DNA of 11,627 nucleotides from Bacteroidota bacterium (GTDB lineage: Bacteria > Bacteroidota > Bacteroidia > Bacteroidales > B18-G4). Location: contig DAOVZP010000014.1 in the NCBI GenBank assembly GCA_030635045.1, positions 1-11,627 of the forward strand, in the 5' to 3' direction. The notes beneath the pieces are model-generated. The model saw only the letters and a list, made by a program, of their open reading frames with translations, ran no database searches and was not told the DNA's origin. A program made the translations under genes and the position numbers. Numbering within the stretch: the stretch's first letter is position 1; each line of letters begins with the position of its first letter. This document shows positions 1 to 5,986 of the stretch, piece by piece.

Positions 1-1104
1 GATAATGTCGCGGCCATATCCGACCGCCCCTTCCATATAAAATGGTTGCTGCTCATCGTTTGAGAATTTTGAATTCAGGCCGGAGGCAAAATACCACCGT
101 TTTCCCAGCCGCCAGTATTTTCTGAATGTTGTGAGGATATAAAATACATCCATGCTTCCATTGTCAAGCAAATTAAATCCTCGTTTTACTAATTCAACAT
201 CAAAATAATGTCCATTCAGCGGATAAGGCTTATAGTCGCGAAAATCGCTCTTATACTGATAAACAAAGGAAAGATATTGCAACTTTGTTTGTCCGTCAGG
301 TGTGAAGCCGGGGTTGATATCGATCAGTGTATCAGCATAGTCCCTGTAATTATATTCCAGGCGAAAGGTATGCGTATTATAAATCTCTTTGCGGTATATC
401 AGGCTCAGGTACGATGCAACGGAATGCATTATATAATCCTGATCATCTTCATAATAAACGAGTTCATCATCCATATTTATGACCGGCACCTCGTGGGCTC
501 TGCCATAACCTGCCCCAACACCAAGCCCAATGGTTTCTTTCCTGTTCACATATGGCATGGAATATTCAAACCCATACAATTCATTGTACCCAAACTTTGT
601 GGTTACTTCCAACTTATCCTTCCTCCCTGTAAAATTATCCCATTTAATAAGTACGCCATAGCTCAGGCGGGACAGGTCCCTGTTCTCGTTCCACCAGACA
701 TTAAAATTACGATCGGCAAATTCTACGATCGGCCATGGCCATATATACCAGCGCTCCGTGAAATTGAAAATGACATCCACATAGTCCGCTTCTCCGGAAT
801 GTATCTGAAGGTCAGTTGTAACGAAATTAAACAGGGAGGTATTAAGCAGATTTTCCCTGCTTTTTTCCAGGAACTTATAAAATTTATCCCGGGAAAGCGT
901 ATCCCCTTCAGCAAACATTATCTCCCGTGCAATGATCCAGTCCTTTGTTTTTTTATTTCCTGTATATGTAATGCTGTTCACAATGAGCAGGCTGTCCTGC
1001 CCTGAACTTTGCTGAGCTACCCCCTGCAGGGGTATAGCAATAATGGAAATGAGAAAAAATATCAGTGCCAGGTATTGTTGCCGGTGGTTTTTAAAAATAG
1101 TCAA
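1..1104 (-). CDS. Omp85/BamA-TamA family outer-membrane beta-barrel protein with POTRA domain (3' end outside window)
   Basis: The reading frame is open for 368 codons on the minus strand and runs off the left edge, so the C-terminal barrel is missing. Translation gives a basic N-terminus (FKNHRQQ), a hydrophobic stretch at about residues 11-29 and a likely signal peptidase I site after GVA (residue 30). Next is a POTRA-like unit at about 39-112 (SITYTGNKKTKDWIIAREI, then a SRENLLNTSLFNFV helix and a VDVIFNFTERW strand). The remainder is alternating aromatic/polar strands typical of a porin-like barrel (YGVLIKWDN, TTKFGYNELYG, HTFRLEYNYRDY, YFDVELVKRG). Omp85 proteins insert or move proteins and lipids at the outer membrane; the substrate here is unknown. 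With only one POTRA visible, this is unlikely to be the main BamA. No ATG precedes the signal peptide in this frame, whose upstream stop is at 1146-1144, so TTG at 1104 is the best start. It lies 11 bases after the CBS gene stop, suggesting translational coupling. Confidence 0.82.
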   Translation of the reverse strand, partial: MTIFKNHRQQYLALIFFLISIIAIPLQGVAQQSSGQDSLLIVNSITYTGNKKTKDWIIAREIMFAEGDTLSRDKFYKFLEKSRENLLNTSLFNFVTTDLQIHSGEADYVDVIFNFTERWYIWPWPIVEFADRNFNVWWNENRDLSRLSYGVLIKWDNFTGRKDKLEVTTKFGYNELYGFEYSMPYVNRKETIGLGVGAGYGRAHEVPVINMDDELVYYEDDQDYIMHSVASYLSLIYRKEIYNTHTFRLEYNYRDYADTLIDINPGFTPDGQTKLQYLSFVYQYKSDFRDYKPYPLNGHYFDVELVKRGFNLLDNGSMDVFYILTTFRKYWRLGKRWYFASGLNSKFSNDEQQPFYMEGAVGYGRDII

Positions 1105-1115
1105 AGCAAATAAGC

Positions 1116-1778
1116 TTATACATTTAGATAATTCATAAGGGAGTCATAGCGGTCTTTCAGGTCTCCCGGGTCCTCGTCTTCACCATATGACGCCTTTATG
1201 GTATAATTATATCTGTTAAAGGTGCTCATGATCGGGTTGAGGTCCTGCTTATTTATCTTCAGGATCACTTCCATGTTGGTAGAATCAACTTGTGCTGTAA
1301 CGTACACGCTGAGGATCTTTGCATCGTTCGATTCGATGATCTGGGCTATTTCCGAGAGGCTGTAATCATTTTGGCTCATTTCCAGAACAATGATGGCCCC
1401 CGGCTGGTTGATCGCCGCCATTTTTGCCATATTGGCTGTAAGGCTTTCCAGGCTGATGGCACCCACATAGTTTTCATCTTTATCAACAACGGGCAGCAGC
1501 GACAGTTTGTGCTCACTCATCATCCTGAGCACATCATAAATATGCTGATAAGCGCTAATCATCAGGCGTGGTAACGCCAGCTTGATATTACCAACGGGAG
1601 AATCCGGGCCGGTGCTGCCAATCAGATCTGATTCTGACACCAGGGCTATGTATGACCTGCTGTTCACAACCGGCAGGTGTGAAACTTTGAATTCCTCCAT
1701 CATAGAAATTGCATTTTCCACAGTATCCGAAGTCGTTAGTGGAACTACAATATCGCTTATCAATTCCGATGCTATCAT
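1116..1778 (-). CDS. CBS-domain protein with C-terminal ACT-like domain
   Basis: A 220-residue soluble protein. Two CBS motifs form a probable Bateman module: residues about 8-55 (VENAISMMEEFKVSHLPVV, then ALVSESDLIG) and about 70-118 (IYDVLRMMSEHKLSLLPVVD, then YVGAISLESL). Residues about 128-200 have a beta-alpha-beta-beta-alpha-beta pattern (AIIVLEMSQNDYSLSEIAQI, then VILKINKQDLNPIMSTFN) resembling an ACT domain. CBS pairs usually bind adenine nucleotides and ACT domains small ligands, so a sensory or regulatory role is likely; the ligand and target cannot be read from sequence. There is no catalytic domain and no membrane segment. The gene starts 11 bases after rsgA ends and is followed 11 bases later by the barrel protein, so the three probably share a transcript. 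The family is common in Bacteroidota as an uncharacterised CBS protein. Confidence 0.87.
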   Translation of the reverse strand: MIASELISDIVVPLTTSDTVENAISMMEEFKVSHLPVVNSRSYIALVSESDLIGSTGPDSPVGNIKLALPRLMISAYQHIYDVLRMMSEHKLSLLPVVDKDENYVGAISLESLTANMAKMAAINQPGAIIVLEMSQNDYSLSEIAQIIESNDAKILSVYVTAQVDSTNMEVILKINKQDLNPIMSTFNRYNYTIKASYGEDEDPGDLKDRYDSLMNYLNV

Positions 1779-1789
1779 AATATTATTTT

Positions 1790-2704
1790 TTACAGTTCAT
1801 CATTGGCCATTATGCGAAGATATCCATCATACCTGATCATACTGATCTCCCCATTCTTCACAGCTTCTTTTACAGCACATCCGGGCTCATGGAGATGTGT
1901 ACAATTCGTGTATTTACAGGCATGCATCAGGGCTCGCAGTTCCGGGTAGCGCTCGGCCAGGGTATTCCTGTCCAGATCATATAATCCAAATTCTTTGATA
2001 CCCGGCGTGTCGATGATAAATCCACCAAATGAAAGCCTGAACATCATGGCAAAGGTAGTTGTATGAACTCCTTTCTTGTGCGCTCTGGATATGGGCTTTG
2101 TTTTCAGGTCCAGGCCCGGTTCTAATGTATTGATCAGAGCAGATTTCCCCACTCCCGAGTGCCCTGCCACCAGGGAAACCTTGTCTTTTAGCAGTTCCAT
2201 AACATCCCCGGTATTTTCACCCGTCAGTGCCGACACGGCGTAACAGGGATAGCCGGCAGCTTCATACACGCTCTTTAAAGTTGACAATTCCTCCATTTTA
2301 CCATCGTTATACAAGTCGATCTTATTAAAAATAATGACGGCGGGGATGTGATAAGCTTCCGCTGTGATCAGGAAGCGATCGATAAATCCCGTGGAGGTAC
2401 GCGGCTCGGCGAGTGTCACAATAATAATTGCCTGGTCGAGGTTGGCAGCCAGGATATGTGATAGCTTTGAGAGTTTTGTTGCCTTACGGATTATGTAGTT
2501 TTTACGCGGAAGTATTTGTGTGATCACGCCGGTGCCTTCCTCACGGAGTACACGGAATACCACATGGTCGCCAACAGCAAGCGGGTTCGTAGTCTTTATC
2601 CCAAGCACCTTGAACTTCCCCTTTAACCTGCATTCAATAAAGGTGCCGTCAGGTTTTAACACGCTGTACCAGCTTCCGGTCGATTTAGTTACAATCCCTT
2701 TCAA
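1790..2704 (-). CDS. rsgA: Ribosome small-subunit-dependent GTPase A
   Basis: A 304-residue circularly permuted GTPase that checks late 30S ribosome maturation and has ribosome-stimulated GTPase activity. The N-terminal OB-fold covers about residues 1-65. The G motifs appear in the permuted order typical of the family: G4 NKID at 127-130, G5 SAL at 158-160, G1 GHSGVGKS at 181-188, the G2 threonines near 215-217, and G3 DTPG at 232-235. The C-terminal zinc site is C263, C268, H270, C276, with the same spacing (5, 2, 6) as the E. coli zinc ligands. The length is normal and no motif is lost. ATG at 2704 gives the full OB-fold. The gene follows dprA after 64 bases, a gap that contains a -7 promoter box, and precedes the CBS gene by 11 bases. 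Confidence 0.97.
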   Translation of the reverse strand: MKGIVTKSTGSWYSVLKPDGTFIECRLKGKFKVLGIKTTNPLAVGDHVVFRVLREEGTGVITQILPRKNYIIRKATKLSKLSHILAANLDQAIIIVTLAEPRTSTGFIDRFLITAEAYHIPAVIIFNKIDLYNDGKMEELSTLKSVYEAAGYPCYAVSALTGENTGDVMELLKDKVSLVAGHSGVGKSALINTLEPGLDLKTKPISRAHKKGVHTTTFAMMFRLSFGGFIIDTPGIKEFGLYDLDRNTLAERYPELRALMHACKYTNCTHLHEPGCAVKEAVKNGEISMIRYDGYLRIMANDEL

Positions 2705-2745
2705 ATATGAAACCCTTCGTCATAGCGTTAATAATCTTCCTTTTA

Positions 2746-2753
2746 CAAAGGTA
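2746..2753 (-). promoter_or_regulatory. Candidate Bacteroidota -7 box for rsgA
   Basis: The minus strand reads TACCTTTG, an exact match to TAnnTTTG, in the gap between the dprA stop and the rsgA ATG. It would give a 5' leader of about 40 bases. No convincing -33 TTG lies 19-21 bases upstream, so this rests on the -7 element and its position. Confidence 0.45.
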
Positions 2754-2768
2754 CATTATTCATCAAAA

Positions 2769-3881
2769 TCATTTTCTGATCTCATACAGTTTTCCCGGCA
2801 GGCCGCTAATGACCCCTGCAAATTCAAGTTTCAGAAGGATTGAGGCAGCTTTTGTGGCACCCAGGCCTGAAATCAGGATGATATCATCGATAGGTGCTTT
2901 TTCTTTCTCCATGATGATGCTAAGTATTATTTTATCATCATTTTCAAATTTGCTGAGCAGATCCATTTTACTTTTTTGGTTTTTTGCTTTTCCTTCCCAA
3001 CCCATTGAGTACCTGATATCGTCGGCAGATCTTACCAGTGCTGCAATGTTTCTGCGGATAAGCTGGTGGCAGCCATCGGAATATTCTTCGTGCAGCCTTC
3101 CGGGAACGGCAAACACATCCCTGTTATATGAATTGGCAATATTAGCAGTGATCATGGCTCCTCCCTTGCCGGCTGATTCAACAACCAGTACGGCATCAGC
3201 CAGCCCGGCGATGATCCGGTTCCTTTTCGGAAAATTTTCCCTGTCAGGTTTTGTTTTGCTCATAAATTCAGTGATAAGCCCACCCTGATCCAGCATACGT
3301 GCGGCCATGTTCCTGTTCTCACCAGGATATATCCTATCGAGGCCATGTGCCATTACGCCAATGGTATTTAATCCATTGGATAAGGCCCTGCGGTGTGCAC
3401 AGCTATCGATGCCATAGGCCATTCCGCTTACGATCACGATATTATCCCCGGAAAAGTCCTTTATGATCTCCTGGCAAATACGTTTTCCATATGATGTTGC
3501 GTTCCGGGTCCCAACCACAGACAGTATTCGTTTTTCCTCCAGGTCGTCAACACCTTTATAGTATAACACCAATGGACTGTCGGCGCACTGCTTCAGCCTG
3601 AATGGATAATCATCATCGTAGTAATACAATATCCTGATCTTGCTGTTACGGATAAAAGTCAATTCCTGTTCAGCCCTGCGGAGCAAGCCCTGCAGGTTTA
3701 CATTGCCATTCAAGATCCTTGCCATGCCGGGGATTTTCAAGAGCTGGCTTCTCGGCTCCTTGAATACGACTGACGGATCGCCACACCAGGCAATCAGTTT
3801 TTTCGCATTCATGCTCCCGATGCCGGGGATCATCGTAACACCGATCCGGTATAACATTGTGTCATCATTGTCAGTCATCAT
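2769..3881 (-). CDS. dprA: DNA-processing protein DprA (Smf)
   Basis: A 370-residue DprA. In naturally transformable bacteria it binds incoming single-stranded DNA in the cytoplasm and loads RecA; many non-competent bacteria also carry it. An N-terminal helical part (about 10-60) has helix-hairpin-helix-like motifs (IPGIGSMNAKKLI, KIPGMA). The Rossmann-like core runs from about 115 to 290, with VVGTRNATSYG (122-132), SGMAYGIDSCAHRRAL (152-167), GLDRIYPGENR (180-190), NFPKRNRIIAGLADAVLVVE (216-235) and GKGGAMITA (238-246). The last 60 residues look like the DprA winged-helix domain (DDIILISGLGATKAASILLKLE). Two adjacent ATGs (3881 and 3878) make the exact start ambiguous by one residue. The gene is the first of the minus-strand cluster and is divergent from a glycosyltransferase gene. 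Confidence 0.96.
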   Translation of the reverse strand: MMTDNDDTMLYRIGVTMIPGIGSMNAKKLIAWCGDPSVVFKEPRSQLLKIPGMARILNGNVNLQGLLRRAEQELTFIRNSKIRILYYYDDDYPFRLKQCADSPLVLYYKGVDDLEEKRILSVVGTRNATSYGKRICQEIIKDFSGDNIVIVSGMAYGIDSCAHRRALSNGLNTIGVMAHGLDRIYPGENRNMAARMLDQGGLITEFMSKTKPDRENFPKRNRIIAGLADAVLVVESAGKGGAMITANIANSYNRDVFAVPGRLHEEYSDGCHQLIRRNIAALVRSADDIRYSMGWEGKAKNQKSKMDLLSKFENDDKIILSIIMEKEKAPIDDIILISGLGATKAASILLKLEFAGVISGLPGKLYEIRK

Positions 3882-3899
3882 AAGGATATTTAATATTTA

Positions 3900-3907
3900 T
3901 ATCTTTG
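3900..3907 (+). promoter_or_regulatory. Candidate -7 box upstream of the glycosyltransferase gene
   Basis: TATCTTTG matches TAnnTTTG exactly and points toward the gene at 3999. Transcription would begin near 3911-3914, giving a leader of about 85 bases that includes all three inverted repeats in this spacer. No TTG lies at the expected -33 distance. No comparable box was found on the minus strand for dprA. Confidence 0.35.
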
Positions 3908-3934
3908 TTAGGTCCGTATTTACATAGTCCGTCT

Positions 3935-3947
3935 ATACTATTAGTAT
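3935..3947. repeat. Perfect inverted repeat 1 (6-1-6) in the divergent spacer
   Basis: ATACTA-T-TAGTAT is perfectly symmetrical around 3941. It is short enough to be a dimeric regulator's operator and lies between dprA and the glycosyltransferase gene. No regulator family is assigned. Confidence 0.6.
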
Positions 3948-3948
3948 C

Positions 3949-3963
3949 CATTTTTTAAAAATG
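3949..3963. repeat. Perfect inverted repeat 2 (7-1-7) in the divergent spacer
   Basis: CATTTTT-T-AAAAATG is perfectly symmetrical and starts one base after the previous repeat ends. It is almost pure A/T, so chance symmetry is more likely here than in its neighbours. Its right arm contains the ATG of a possible 13-codon leader ORF. Confidence 0.5.
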
Positions 3964-4002
3964 TCACATCCGGACTTGAAAAAATATTTTCAAGTAATAT
4001 GA
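3961..4002 (+). CDS. Possible 13-residue leader ORF overlapping the glycosyltransferase start
   Basis: ATG at 3961 opens a reading frame MSHPDLKKYFQVI whose TGA (4000-4002) overlaps the ATG of the downstream gene (3999-4001) as ATGA. Such overlaps often couple translation. Nothing beyond this arrangement shows that the peptide is made; it is shorter than any recognisable family and could be chance. It also spans inverted repeat 3, so translating it would melt that hairpin. Confidence 0.2.
   Translation: MSHPDLKKYFQVI
3974..3995 (+). repeat. Perfect hairpin (9-4-9) directly before the glycosyltransferase start
   Basis: The arms ACTTGAAAA and TTTTCAAGT are perfectly complementary with an AATA loop. 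The hairpin ends three bases before the ATG at 3999. In RNA it would occlude the upstream part of the initiation region; in DNA it could be an operator. No run of T follows it, so it is not a standard intrinsic terminator for plus-strand transcription. Confidence 0.65.
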
Positions 4003-5084
4003 ACAGGCGCAGGAATATACTGATAGCTCCGCTTGATTGGGGTATTGGCCACGCAACACGCTGTGTGCCTTTAATCAATGTGTTATTAAAAAAAGATGTG
4101 AATGTGATCATTGCAAGTAGCGGCAGAGCTGCTTCATTTCTACAGGCTGAATTCCCATTGCTGAAACACATTAATATTCCCGGATATGGTATCCGTTATC
4201 CCCGGCGGGGGAAAATGGTTTTACAAATGCTCAGACAACTACCTGCGATACGAAGGTCGATCAGCAGGGAACACAGGATATTGGACTCAATGATCGATGA
4301 TCACAGTATTGATGGAATAATCTCCGACAACAGGTTTGGGATGTGGTCAGACAAGGTACCTTGTATTTACATTACTCATCAGTTGAAGGTTAAGGCACCA
4401 GCGGGATGGTCATTTACGGAAGGGATCCTATCAGGGACGCATCGCCGTTATATCAGGCATTTCGATGAATGCTGGATTCCCGACATTGATGAGGATGGTG
4501 GTCTTTCCGGCGACCTTGCCCATGAGATCAAATGCCCGGTTCCCTTATATTATACAGGCCCGCAGTCACGATTCAGCTTGCCTGCCGGAACCTCCCCCGA
4601 CAAAAAATATGACCTGATGGTTATCATTAGCGGGCCTGAGCCGCAACGCAGCATCTTTGAAGAAGAGATACTTGAACAGTTGAAGCAAAGCCCATACAGA
4701 TCCATTATTTTATTGGGCAAACCGGAAGAATATATGCAAGCGGAAGTCTCTGACAATATGGAAGTCCATTCACACATGCCTACCGAGGCAATGCAAGAAG
4801 CAATGCTTTCTTCAGGCCTGATCATTTGCCGTTCGGGATATTCAAGCATCATGGACCTTTCCCTGCTTGGCAGTTCTGCTGTCCTGATCCCAACACCGGG
4901 TCAGACTGAGCAGGAATACTTAGCGGCTTATCATCAAAAGAAGCAACACTATTATACTGTGACTCAGTCTGAACTTGATATTTCACAGATCATGCAGGCA
5001 TCAGGGAGCTATACAGGTATAAGGATCCGGCATCAAGGAGATGTTTTGAACGAAAGGATAGACCAGCTTCTTTCACGCTTGTAA
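3999..5084 (+). CDS. GT-B glycosyltransferase, MurG/GT28-like
   Basis: A 361-residue protein with the two-domain layout of GT-B glycosyltransferases. The N-terminal acceptor domain begins with a glycine-rich loop after the first strand (NILIAPLDWGIGHATRC, about 6-22), like the GGTGGH loop of MurG. The C-terminal donor domain begins near 204 (YDLMVIISGPEPQR) and carries the nucleotide-sugar signature CRSGYSSIMDLSLL (277-290) followed by AVLIPTPGQTEQEYLA (294-309). This supports transfer of a sugar from a nucleotide donor, probably UDP-linked, at the cytoplasmic face; the acceptor is not predictable. It is not MurG itself: the loop differs and there is no peptidoglycan gene context. There are no membrane segments. 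The ATG at 3999 directly follows a perfect hairpin and overlaps the stop of a short leader ORF. lgt follows 43 bases later with its own promoter-like box. Confidence 0.85.
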   Translation: MNRRRNILIAPLDWGIGHATRCVPLINVLLKKDVNVIIASSGRAASFLQAEFPLLKHINIPGYGIRYPRRGKMVLQMLRQLPAIRRSISREHRILDSMIDDHSIDGIISDNRFGMWSDKVPCIYITHQLKVKAPAGWSFTEGILSGTHRRYIRHFDECWIPDIDEDGGLSGDLAHEIKCPVPLYYTGPQSRFSLPAGTSPDKKYDLMVIISGPEPQRSIFEEEILEQLKQSPYRSIILLGKPEEYMQAEVSDNMEVHSHMPTEAMQEAMLSSGLIICRSGYSSIMDLSLLGSSAVLIPTPGQTEQEYLAAYHQKKQHYYTVTQSELDISQIMQASGSYTGIRIRHQGDVLNERIDQLLSRL

Positions 5085-5093
5085 ATCACAAGC
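5077..5093 (+). repeat. Small inverted repeat across the glycosyltransferase stop codon
   Basis: GCTTGT and ACAAGC are separated by AAATC and bracket the TAA stop (5082-5084). TGTTTTC follows, so this could be a weak intrinsic terminator. The stem is only six pairs, and it also overlaps the possible -33 element of the lgt promoter. Confidence 0.3.
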
Positions 5094-5111
5094 TGTTTTC
5101 TGATATATTTG
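5079..5111 (+). promoter_or_regulatory. Candidate Bacteroidota promoter for lgt
   Basis: TATATTTG at 5104-5111 is an exact TAnnTTTG match. TTG at 5079-5081 could be the -33 element, at 22 bases spacing, one longer than the usual 19-21. Transcription would start around 5115-5118, leaving a leader of only about 10-13 bases before the lgt ATG. Confidence 0.5.
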
Positions 5112-5127
5112 CAAAAAAGTATTTATT

Positions 5128-5958
5128 ATGATCCTCAACTATATTATCTGGAATCCCAACCCGGAAATATTCGAACTAGCAATTCCAGGGATAGGCATCA
5201 TTGCTCCCCGCTGGTATGGACTGCTCTTTGCCATGGGCTTTGTGGTTGGCTATATCATAATGCTAAAGATTTTCAAGAAAGAGCGCATGCCGGTAAGAGT
5301 CCTTGACCAACTGGCAACTTACATGATCATTGCTACCATCATTGGGGCGCGGCTGGGGCATGTATTGTTTTATGAGCCGGCAGCGTACTTAAAAAACCCG
5401 ATAGAGATCCTGATGGTATGGAAAGGAGGACTGGCCAGCCATGGTGCCGGAATAGCCATCATCATTGCGTTGTTGATCTTTTCTAAAAAAAATCACAAGC
5501 CTTTTATCTGGATATTCGATCGCATTGCCATTGTCGTGGCACTTGCCGGGGCATTTATACGTACAGGCAATCTTTTGAATTCTGAAATCTATGGAGTTGA
5601 AACCTCTTTGCCATGGGGATTCAAATTTGTGAGTACCGATCCCAGCCTCTTGCCAAAACACCCTACCCAGATCTATGAAGCACTTGCTTATTTCGGGATC
5701 TTTTTATTCCTATGGCTGGTTTATCTTAAAAGAAACGGCAGGCCCAGGCCGGGTTTCTTGTCTGCCATGTTCTTTATCCTGGTGTTTACTTTCCGGTTTT
5801 TCATAGAATTCCTCAAGGAACCCCAGGTGAATTTTGAAGTCGGGATGGCCCTGAATATGGGACAACTCCTCAGCATACCTTTTGTTTTGTTTGGCGTTGG
5901 AATCCTGATCTATATTTACCGGAAAAAGAATAAGGGCAAAGCAGCAAAAGCAGCCTGA
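5128..5958 (+). CDS. lgt: Prolipoprotein diacylglyceryl transferase
   Basis: Lgt moves the diacylglyceryl group of phosphatidylglycerol onto the lipobox cysteine of preprolipoproteins in the inner membrane, the first step of lipoprotein maturation. The 276-residue protein has about seven hydrophobic segments (near 30-50, 63-82, 106-118, 129-148, 183-200, 210-228, 247-264). Key motifs are PRWYGLLFAMGF (27-38), KGGLASHGAGIA (99-110) with the conserved histidine H105, IRTGNLLNSEIYG (144-156) with R145 matching the essential arginine of the Lgt signature, KHPTQIYEA (177-185) and FRFFIEFLKEPQ (222-233). The signature departs from the proteobacterial GRxGNFxN form (I before R, L for F), which I recall as normal in Bacteroidota. 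The tail is lysine/alanine-rich. TGA is followed at once by TAA, and the next gene converges 28 bases later. Confidence 0.96.
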   Translation: MILNYIIWNPNPEIFELAIPGIGIIAPRWYGLLFAMGFVVGYIIMLKIFKKERMPVRVLDQLATYMIIATIIGARLGHVLFYEPAAYLKNPIEILMVWKGGLASHGAGIAIIIALLIFSKKNHKPFIWIFDRIAIVVALAGAFIRTGNLLNSEIYGVETSLPWGFKFVSTDPSLLPKHPTQIYEALAYFGIFLFLWLVYLKRNGRPRPGFLSAMFFILVFTFRFFIEFLKEPQVNFEVGMALNMGQLLSIPFVLFGVGILIYIYRKKNKGKAAKAA

Positions 5959-5986
5959 TAAACTAAAGCGCTCAAATCAATTTATC

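Noticed and set aside
208..1005. 265-codon open frame on the plus strand
   Set aside because: It lies entirely antisense to the POTRA/barrel gene, whose frame has a signal peptide and beta-strand pattern. The plus-strand translation is rich in I, C and P with no recognisable domain.
2707..3288. 193-codon plus-strand frame opposite dprA
   Set aside because: The serine-rich, low-complexity translation is typical of an antisense shadow; the dprA motifs on the minus strand are unmistakable.
5109..5306. 65-codon plus-strand frame overlapping the lgt start
   Set aside because: A +1-frame shadow of lgt; its start lies at the promoter box and the peptide has no family features.
5959..5986. Bidirectional terminator between lgt and the convergent DUF2723 gene
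   Set aside because: The 28-base gap has no GC-rich stem or T run. The nearby GCAATATTTGC symmetry is in the DUF2723 coding end and too weak.
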